A stretch of 64,000 nucleotides of DNA from Mycobacterium interjectum (GTDB lineage: Bacteria; Actinomycetota; Actinomycetes; Mycobacteriales; Mycobacteriaceae), in the NCBI GenBank assembly GCA_002102225.1, contig LQPB01000035.1, positions 1-64,000 on the forward strand, written 5' to 3'. Position 1 is the first letter of the stretch; each line of letters starts with the position of its first letter. A program made the position numbers and the translations under genes. The notes below the pieces were generated by a model, which saw only the letters and a program-made list of their open reading frames with translations, had not been told where the DNA came from and ran no database searches. Shown piece after piece: positions 56,827 through 64,000 of the stretch.

Positions 56827-57525
56827 ATGGGTGTCGATCTGCGGGGCGTCGCGACCGTGTTGCTGCCGGGCACCGGCTCCGACGACGACTACGTCTACCG
56901 GGCGTTTTCGCAGCCGCTGCGCGAGGTCGGCGCCACGCTGGTGGCCCCGCCGCCCCGGCCGGACCGGTTGATCGACGGCTACCTGTCCGCGTTGGACGAC
57001 GCCGCGCGCGACGGCCCGATCGGCGTCGGCGGCGTGTCGATCGGCGCCGCGGTGGCGGCCGCGTGGGCGCTGGCCCATCCCCACCGCGCGGTCGCCGTCC
57101 TGGCCGCGCTGCCCGCCTGGGCCGGCGCGCCCGGAACCGCGCCCGCGGCGCTGGCGGCGCGGTACTCGGCGTCCCAGCTGCGCGCCGACGGCCTGGCGGC
57201 GACGACGACGCAGATGCGGGCCTCCAGCCCGCCGTGGCTGGCCGACGAGCTGGCCCGGTCGTGGCGCGCCCAGTGGCCGCAGCTACCGGACGCCATGGAG
57301 GAGGCGGCGGCCTACGTGGCGCCCAGCTGCGCGGACCTGACCGGGCTGGGCACGCCGCTGGCGGTGGCCGCCGCGGTCGACGATCCGATCCACCCCTTGC
57401 AGGTGGCGGTCGACTGGGTTTCCGCCGCGCCGCGGGCGGCGCTGCGGACGGTGACGCTGGATCAGCTCGGCACGGACCCGGCCGCGCTGGGCGCGGCCTG
57501 CCTGGCCGCCCTCGCCGAGCTGTAG
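56827..57525 (+). CDS. Alanine-rich hydrolase-like protein (Rv2695-like)
   Basis: 232 residues from ATG 56827. A TTGGAC (56792-56797), 17-base spacer and CAATAT (56815-56820) promoter ends six bases before the ATG, indicating a leaderless mRNA. The protein reads as a reduced alpha/beta hydrolase: an oxyanion-like GTGSDDDY strand, the elbow GVGGVSIGAAVA (Ser), an acid in AVDDPIHPL, but no evident catalytic His. Activity uncertain. Confidence 0.75.
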   Translation: MGVDLRGVATVLLPGTGSDDDYVYRAFSQPLREVGATLVAPPPRPDRLIDGYLSALDDAARDGPIGVGGVSIGAAVAAAWALAHPHRAVAVLAALPAWAGAPGTAPAALAARYSASQLRADGLAATTTQMRASSPPWLADELARSWRAQWPQLPDAMEEAAAYVAPSCADLTGLGTPLAVAAAVDDPIHPLQVAVDWVSAAPRAALRTVTLDQLGTDPAALGAACLAALAEL

Positions 57526-57528
57526 GAC

Positions 57529-58284
57529 TCAGCCGCCGGTCGTGGTGCGCAGCTGCTGCATGGCCGACCCCTCGGCGCTGCGGCGCGCGGCCGGCTCGGG
57601 CGGTTGTTCCCCCTGGGGCGCCTCGCCCTGGGCTTCGGCCTGCTGGGCGGCCTGCTGGGCGGCCGCGGCGGCCCGCAGCTGTTCGGCCATCGGCTCGGGC
57701 AGCTGCACGGGCAACGGCGTCCGCACCGGCAGCGGGGTGTCGCCACGGCGAACGACGGTGTCCGCCAACGCCGCCCGCGCCTCCTGCTCCAGCGCTTCCA
57801 TGGTTTCGTGCGCGCCGTTGATGACGCAGCGGATCATCCAGCGGTAGCCGTCGACGCCGATGAACCGCACCACGCCGGTGGCGGTGCCGACCACCTCGCG
57901 GCCCCACGGGCCGTCCTTGATGCTGACCTTGGCCGAGTCCTTGCGCAGCGACTCGGCCAGCTCCGCGGCGACCTCGCGCCACAGGCCCGCCGTCTTGGGC
58001 GCAGCGTAGGCGGCGATGGTGAAGCGTCCGTTGGGCGTGACGACCCACACCGCGCTGGGGACGCCGGTCTCGGTCAGCTCGACCTGAAGTTGCCCGGCCT
58101 CGGGCATGGGGATCAGGACCGAGCCCAGATCGAGCCGCGCCAGTTCGGCGACCGCGGGGTCGTCGAAGTCGTCGATGTCGAACGGGCCCTCGAGCTCGTC
58201 GGACTCCTCGGGGGAAGCCTGGGCCTCGACGTCGTCCGTCGGGTCGCCGTCGCCTTTGTCTGAGCGCTTACCGAATGCCGCCAT
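57529..58284 (-). CDS. DUF3710 protein (Rv2696c-like)
   Basis: 251 residues. Acidic, low-complexity N-terminus (1-45), DUF3710 core (about 50-200; WVVTPNGRFTIAAYAAPKT, GWREV-like region, GVDGYRWMIRCVINGAHE), and a Gln/Ala-rich tail. Conserved in actinobacteria, always next to dut as here (TGATG overlap). Function unknown. Confidence 0.83.
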   Translation of the reverse strand: MAAFGKRSDKGDGDPTDDVEAQASPEESDELEGPFDIDDFDDPAVAELARLDLGSVLIPMPEAGQLQVELTETGVPSAVWVVTPNGRFTIAAYAAPKTAGLWREVAAELAESLRKDSAKVSIKDGPWGREVVGTATGVVRFIGVDGYRWMIRCVINGAHETMEALEQEARAALADTVVRRGDTPLPVRTPLPVQLPEPMAEQLRAAAAAQQAAQQAEAQGEAPQGEQPPEPAARRSAEGSAMQQLRTTTGG

Positions 58285-58736
58285 CACAAACTCGCATGTC
58301 CTCCGGAGGAACCGTGACCACCGTCGCCACGGGATGTTTCGGCCAGCCCGGCCTCGTCGAACGACGACACCTCGACCAGCTCGACCAACTCGACCCGCTG
58401 CACCAGCAACTGGGCGATCCGGTCGCCGCGGTGCACCACGATCGGCTCGTCCGGATCGAGGTTGATCAGCGCGACCTTGATCTCGCCGCGGTAACCGGCA
58501 TCGATGGTGCCCGGGCTGTTGACGATCGAAAGCCCAACGCGCGCAGCCAATCCCGAGCGCGGGTGCACCAGACCCACCATCCCGAACGGGATGGCCACCG
58601 CGACGCCCGTGCGCACCAGGGCGCGACGCCCCGGGTCCAACTTGACGTCTTCGGCGCTGAAAAGATCGACCCCGGCGTCGCCGTCGTGGGCGCGAGCGGG
58701 CAGCGGGAGTTCGGGATCGAGGCGGACAACTTTCAT
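58284..58736 (-). CDS. dut: dUTPase
   Basis: 150 residues from ATG 58736. All five trimeric dUTPase motifs are visible: [45 protein letters not shown] and the C-terminal [10 protein letters not shown] that closes over the active site. It hydrolyses dUTP to dUMP, protecting DNA and supplying thymidylate synthesis. Confidence 0.95.
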   Translation of the reverse strand: MKVVRLDPELPLPARAHDGDAGVDLFSAEDVKLDPGRRALVRTGVAVAIPFGMVGLVHPRSGLAARVGLSIVNSPGTIDAGYRGEIKVALINLDPDEPIVVHRGDRIAQLLVQRVELVELVEVSSFDEAGLAETSRGDGGHGSSGGHASL

Positions 58737-58784
58737 TTCAAGGCCAGACTGGTCGACACGGGGCCACAGACTACCCTTGACCGC

Positions 58785-59270
58785 GTGTCTGCAACGCGCG
58801 TCGCGCCGCACAGCGTGCGATATCGCGAACGACTGTGGGTGCCATGGTGGTGGTGGCCACTGGCTTTCGGGCTGGCGGCGCTGATCGCGTTCGAAGTCAA
58901 CCTCGGTGTTCGCTCGCTGCCCGACTGGCTGCCGTACGCAACGCTGTTCGTGGTGGCCGCCGGCGCGCTGCTGTGGCTGGGCCGGGTCGAGATCCGCGTC
59001 ACCGAGGACTCGTCCGCCCCGGGCGGGGTGGAACTGTGGGCCGGCGAGGCGCATCTACCCGTCAACGTGATCGCCCGCTCCGCCGAGATCGCGCCGACGG
59101 CCAAGTCCGCAGCCCTGGGCCGCCAGCTCGACCCGGCGGCCTACGTGCTGCACCGGGCGTGGATCGGCCCGATGGTGCTGGTGGTCCTCGATGACCCAGA
59201 CGACCCGACGCCGTACTGGCTGGTGAGCTGCCGTCACCCGGAGCGGGTGCTGTCGGCATTGCGCAGTTGA
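58785..59270 (+). CDS. DUF3093 membrane protein (Rv2698-like)
   Basis: 161 residues from GTG 58785; a TACCCT hexamer ends eight bases before it (possible leaderless start). Two adjacent membrane helices (about residues 18-65), then a small beta-rich domain resembling a PH-like fold ([27 protein letters not shown]). Divergent from dut. Function unknown. Confidence 0.82.
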   Translation: MSATRVAPHSVRYRERLWVPWWWWPLAFGLAALIAFEVNLGVRSLPDWLPYATLFVVAAGALLWLGRVEIRVTEDSSAPGGVELWAGEAHLPVNVIARSAEIAPTAKSAALGRQLDPAAYVLHRAWIGPMVLVVLDDPDDPTPYWLVSCRHPERVLSALRS

Positions 59271-59274
59271 CCGA

Positions 59275-59577
59275 TCAGGCCGCGCAGTCGGTACAGATCA
59301 TCACGCCGTTCTTCTCGCTGGCGAGCCGGCTGCGGTGCTGCACCAAAAAGCAGCTCGAGCAGGTGAACTCGTCGGCCTGCTTCGGGATGACGCGTACGGA
59401 CAGCTCTTCTCCGGAAAGGTCGGCGCCGGGCAGTTCGAAATTCTCAGCTGATTCGGATTCGTCGACGTCGACAACGGCCGAGGCCGCCTCGTTGCGTCGT
59501 GCTTTGAGCTCCTCCAGCGAGTCTTCCGAGACGTCGTCGGTCTCGGTACGCCGCGGAGCGTCGTAGTCGGTAGGCAT
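59275..59577 (-). CDS. DUF4193 zinc-ribbon protein (Rv2699c-like)
   Basis: 100 residues. Acidic first half (about 1-65) followed by a zinc ribbon with CSSC and CTDC spaced about 20 residues apart. Highly conserved and very abundant in actinobacteria; role unknown, possibly bound to RNA polymerase or ribosomes. Convergent with the gene at 58785. Confidence 0.85.
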   Translation of the reverse strand: MPTDYDAPRRTETDDVSEDSLEELKARRNEAASAVVDVDESESAENFELPGADLSGEELSVRVIPKQADEFTCSSCFLVQHRSRLASEKNGVMICTDCAA

Positions 59578-59690
59578 ATCTCTCCCCTGCCCTATCCCCT
59601 CTAACAGGCCTCGTTTATCCCAAGCAACGCTTTGTACCAGCGTCGAACGCATCCACCAAACGATTCGTGCCCGTATCGCGCGCCATTAGT

Positions 59691-59708
59691 GTGTGATTTA
59701 CGTCACAC
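59691..59708 (+). promoter_or_regulatory. CRP-type palindrome upstream of cei
   Basis: GTGTGA-TTTACG-TCACAC is a perfect 18-base palindrome in its arms and contains the full CRP consensus TGTGA-N6-TCACA. A TAGAGT hexamer (59749-59754) ends six bases before the GTG at 59761. If transcription starts there, the site is centred at -61.5, the class I activation distance. Probable regulator: Crp (Rv3676 family). Confidence 0.7.
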
Positions 59709-59760
59709 GCCCGGATTGACCCTTGCCTCGAGTCTTAAACAGTGCCTTTAGAGTGCACAT

Positions 59761-60411
59761 GTGGTCGCACAGATTACCGAGGGTACCGCTTTTGACAAGC
59801 ACGGGAGGCCGTTCAGGCGGCGCAATCCCCGGCCCGCGATCGTGGTGCTCGCCTTTCTGGTGGTGGCCACCGGCGTGGTGTGGACCGTGGCGCTGACGCG
59901 ACCGGCGAAGGTGCACGAGGCCGTGGTGTGCAACCCGCCGCCGCAGCCGCCCGGGTCCACGGCCCCCCAACTCGGCGAGCAGGTGTCGCGCAGCGCCATG
60001 GCCGACGTCACCCCCGCCAAACTCGCCGACACCAAGGTCCGCGTGCTCAACGCCAGCGGTCGCGGCGGCCAGGCCGGCGACGTCGCGGGCGCCATGAAAG
60101 ACCTGGGCTTCGCGCAGCCCACCGCCGCCAACGACCCCGTCTACGCCGGCACCAGGCTGAACTGCCAGGGGCAGATCCGCTTCGGCACGGCCGGGCAGGC
60201 CACCGCGGCCGCGGTGTGGCTGGTGGCGCCGTGCACCGAATTGTTCAACGACAGCCGCGCCGACGATTCCGTCGACCTGGCCATCGGCACGGAGTTCACC
60301 GCGCTGGCCCACAACGACGACGTCGACGCGGTGCTGGCCAGCCTGAAACCCGGCGCCACCGAGCCGTCGGATCCCGCACTGCTGCAAAAGATTCACTCCA
60401 GCAGCTGCTGA
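59761..60411 (+). CDS. cei: Cell envelope integrity protein Cei (LytR_C domain)
   Basis: 216 residues. One membrane helix (about 25-47) after a basic start (RPFRRRNPRP), then an extracytoplasmic LytR_C-type domain (about 95-205; VRVLNASGRGGQAGDVA). Cysteines in VVCNPPP, LNCQG and PCTEL. The M. tuberculosis homologue Rv2700 was named for its role in envelope integrity and virulence. The GTG is probably the first base of the message. Confidence 0.88.
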   Translation: MVAQITEGTAFDKHGRPFRRRNPRPAIVVLAFLVVATGVVWTVALTRPAKVHEAVVCNPPPQPPGSTAPQLGEQVSRSAMADVTPAKLADTKVRVLNASGRGGQAGDVAGAMKDLGFAQPTAANDPVYAGTRLNCQGQIRFGTAGQATAAAVWLVAPCTELFNDSRADDSVDLAIGTEFTALAHNDDVDAVLASLKPGATEPSDPALLQKIHSSSC

Positions 60412-60418
60412 CCCCCGC

Positions 60419-61303
60419 TCACTCCGGCAGCGGCCGGAGGCCGTCGAACCGGTCCAGGGCCGCCAACAGCTCGTCGGCGATTCCAGGGGCGGCGGCCACC
60501 ACCAGTCCGGCGCTGCCCGACGGGCCGTCCGGCTCGGTCACCAACACGCGAGCCCCCGCCTCGGCCGCGATCAGCGCGCCCGCCGCGCGGTCCCACACCT
60601 GCAGCCCGTGCTCATAGAAGGCGTCCAGCCGGCCCGCGGCGACCATGCACAGGTCCAGCGCCGCCGAACCGATGCGGCGGACGTCGCGCACCACCGGCAG
60701 CAGCTGGGCCACCAAGGCCGCCTGGCTGGCGCGGCGCCGCGGTGAGTAGCCAAAACCGGTGCCCAGCAACGCCATCGACAAATCGTCGACCGCGGCGCAC
60801 CGCAACGATTCCGTCCCCCGTTCGTCGCTGACGTGCGCGCCGAGGCCGGCCGCGGCCGAATACACCCGGCCGCCGACGACGTCGGCGACCGCGCCCGCCA
60901 CCGACACGCCGTCGACCTGGGCGCCCACCGACACCGCGTAGGCGGGGATCCCGTAGACGAAATTCACGGTGCCGTCGATGGGATCGAGCACCCAGGTGAC
61001 CGCGCCGGCGGCCGCGGCCCCGGCGCCGGCGGGCCCGCCGCCCTCCTCGCCGAGGATCGGGTCGCCGGGGCGCAGTTGCGCCAACCGATCCCGCAGCAGC
61101 CGCTCGGCCTCGGTGTCGACCACGGTCACCGGATCGGTCGGGGTGGTCTTCGACCGCACCGCGCCGCTGCCCGCCGCCGAAAGGCTCGCCGCCCGGCCGC
61201 CGAACACCTCGGCCCGGCGGCGGCGCACGAACTCGGCGGCCTCGGCGGCCAGCTTCTCGGCCACGGAACGCAGCCGCGCGGGGTCGTTGTCGGGTCGCGT
61301 CAC
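60419..61303 (-). CDS. suhB: Inositol monophosphatase-family enzyme SuhB
   Basis: 294 residues. Family metal motifs: GEEGG (acid), WVLDPIDGTVNFVYG and WDRAAGALIAAEAG. In mycobacteria SuhB makes inositol from inositol-1-phosphate for phosphatidylinositol and mycothiol, alongside other IMPases. Convergent with cei across seven bases. Confidence 0.92.
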   Translation of the reverse strand: MTRPDNDPARLRSVAEKLAAEAAEFVRRRRAEVFGGRAASLSAAGSGAVRSKTTPTDPVTVVDTEAERLLRDRLAQLRPGDPILGEEGGGPAGAGAAAAGAVTWVLDPIDGTVNFVYGIPAYAVSVGAQVDGVSVAGAVADVVGGRVYSAAAGLGAHVSDERGTESLRCAAVDDLSMALLGTGFGYSPRRRASQAALVAQLLPVVRDVRRIGSAALDLCMVAAGRLDAFYEHGLQVWDRAAGALIAAEAGARVLVTEPDGPSGSAGLVVAAAPGIADELLAALDRFDGLRPLPE

Positions 61304-61406
61304 CGGTCCATCGCATCACAGACGCCACGGGGCCGCAGACACCCGCAACGGGCGTCGCCGCCGGGCTAAGGTGAGCGGACAGGCCAAGTCTCGCCGAGGA
61401 GTTTCG

Positions 61407-62213
61407 ATGACCAGCACCGACACGACCACGGACACGCCACCGGAAGCGGTCACCGGAACGCCGCAGCGCCGCGGGTTCGGTATCGACGTCGGGGGCAGCG
61501 GCATCAAGGGCGGCATCGTCGACATGGACACCGGGCTGCTGATCGGCGAACGGATCAAGCTGCTGACCCCGCAACCGGCCACCCCCTCGGCGGTGGCCAA
61601 GACGATCGCCGAGGTGGTCCGCGGGTTCGATTGGACCGGTCCATTGGGGGTGACCTATCCCGGCGTCGTCACCCACGGCGTCGTGCAGACGGCCGCCAAC
61701 GTCGACAAGGCCTGGATCGGGACCAACGCGCGCGACGTCATCAGCGCCGAACTGGACGGCCAGGAGGTCGTGATCCTCAACGACGCCGACGCGGCCGGGC
61801 TCGCCGAGGAGCACTACGGCGCGGGCCGCAACCAGTCCGGTCTGGTGGTGCTGCTGACGTTCGGCACCGGGATCGGCTCCGCGGTCATCCACAACGGGAC
61901 GCTGATACCCAACACCGAGTTCGGGCACCTCGAAGTGGGCGGCAAGGAGGCCGAGCTGCGGGCGGCGTCCTCGGTCAAGGAGCGCAACGGCTGGAGCTAC
62001 GAAAAGTGGACCAAGCAGGTCACCCGGGTGCTGGTGGCCATCGAGAACGCGATCTGGCCGGACCTGTTCATCGCGGGCGGCGGGATCAGCCGCAAGGCCG
62101 ACAAGTGGCTCCCGCTGCTGGAAAACCGGACCCCGGTGGTGGCCGCCGCCCTGCAGAACACCGCCGGCATCGTGGGTGCGGCGATGGCGGCCACTTCGGA
62201 TGTGACTCACTGA
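61407..62213 (+). CDS. ppgK: Polyphosphate glucokinase
   Basis: 268 residues from ATG 61407, preceded by GAGGAG. ROK-type phosphate loop [15 protein letters not shown], catalytic [23 protein letters not shown], and [10 protein letters not shown]. It phosphorylates glucose with polyphosphate or ATP. Synteny suhB-ppgK-sigA matches Rv2701c-Rv2703. Confidence 0.93.
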   Translation: MTSTDTTTDTPPEAVTGTPQRRGFGIDVGGSGIKGGIVDMDTGLLIGERIKLLTPQPATPSAVAKTIAEVVRGFDWTGPLGVTYPGVVTHGVVQTAANVDKAWIGTNARDVISAELDGQEVVILNDADAAGLAEEHYGAGRNQSGLVVLLTFGTGIGSAVIHNGTLIPNTEFGHLEVGGKEAELRAASSVKERNGWSYEKWTKQVTRVLVAIENAIWPDLFIAGGGISRKADKWLPLLENRTPVVAAALQNTAGIVGAAMAATSDVTH

Positions 62214-62251
62214 ATTTTGGCCGGTAGCGGGGTACGGGCGGCCGCTGTCGT

Positions 62252-62371
62252 TACAATGGTCCTCGGCGACCGCCCGACTGAAAGCGTGCAACCACACACA
62301 CGCCGATATCAACGCCGACATTCGACATAGCAGACACTTTCGGTTCACCATGCCCATACCCACCGAAAGTG
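62252..62371 (+). promoter_or_regulatory. sigA -10 box and leader hairpin
   Basis: TACAAT at 62252-62257 is a good -10; no convincing -35 is seen. The leader of about 130 bases contains a perfect 10-bp stem, CACTTTCGGT (62335-62344) with ACCGAAAGTG (62362-62371), 17-base loop, ending 21 bases before the GTG. A translational or stability role is possible. Confidence 0.5.
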
Positions 62372-62392
62372 CGTCCAAACGAAGGGGTGTAA

Positions 62393-63955
<1,563 letters not shown>

Positions 63956-63970
63956 GATTCAGCGCTGCGC

Positions 63971-63998
63971 CCCGAGCGGTTCCAGGCGTCCGCTCGGG
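63971..63998 (+). terminator. sigA terminator stem-loop
   Basis: CCCGAGCGG (63971-63979) pairs perfectly with CCGCTCGGG (63990-63998) around a 10-base loop, 15 bases after the sigA stop. The sequence beyond is cut by the window edge, so a T-run cannot be checked. Confidence 0.75.
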
Positions 63999-64000
63999 TC

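Overview
The window is high-GC mycobacterial chromosome. From about 21.4 kb to the right edge, gene content and order follow the Mycobacterium tuberculosis block Rv2667-Rv2703 (clpC2, ribD-like, aftC, msrB, the hemE-hemY-hemQ operon, echA15, dxs, ceoB/ceoC, dut, cei, suhB, ppgK, sigA). Departures from that order are a DUF559 gene bracketed by inverted repeats between msrB and the heme operon, a single ArsB-type transporter, no ABC transporter between that transporter and the RNA methyltransferase, and an extra lineage-specific block at 21-32 kb (PPE protein, DUF732 proteins, glycosyltransferase, cation efflux, AGCS symporter). This points to a slow-growing, non-tuberculous Mycobacterium; the species cannot be fixed from the sequence alone.

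Bases 1 to about 21.1 kb are an integrated element that is cut by the left edge. Its right module (6.5-21 kb) is almost entirely on the minus strand: a phiRv2-type tyrosine integrase, an excisionase-like HTH protein, a RepA/AAA ATPase, a chain of tiny ATGA-coupled genes (one a 43-residue CxC/CxxC microprotein), an HK97 major capsid protein, a 1530-residue tape measure protein with an embedded NlpC/P60 domain, a P27-type small terminase and a repeat-rich minor tail protein. No large terminase, portal, head protease, tail tube, tail chaperones or lysins are visible. It therefore looks like a phiRv1/phiRv2-like phage satellite or a heavily reduced prophage.

The left module (1-6.4 kb) carries a second tyrosine recombinase, a membrane-anchored DUF732 protein, two small paralogous gene families (a shared N-terminal module and a winged-helix-like family), a three-gene minus-strand cluster, and a BrnT-like toxin with a ribbon-helix-helix antitoxin. 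The toxin promoter overlaps two copies of TGTANTACA.

The chromosomal half is compact, with many 4-base ATGA/GTGA overlaps. Functional groups are coproporphyrin-dependent heme synthesis (hemE, hemY, hemQ), cell-wall and envelope genes (aftC, cei), isoprenoid synthesis (dxs), potassium uptake regulators (ceoB, ceoC) beside an APC transporter, nucleotide hygiene (dut) and the housekeeping sigma factor sigA. Regulatory features readable by eye include paired GTCAAC-N5-GTTGAC operators over the clpC2 promoter, a perfect CRP-type palindrome centred 61.5 bases before the presumed cei start, a leader hairpin and a terminator at sigA, and many -10 boxes placed 6-8 bases before start codons, which suggests leaderless mRNAs.
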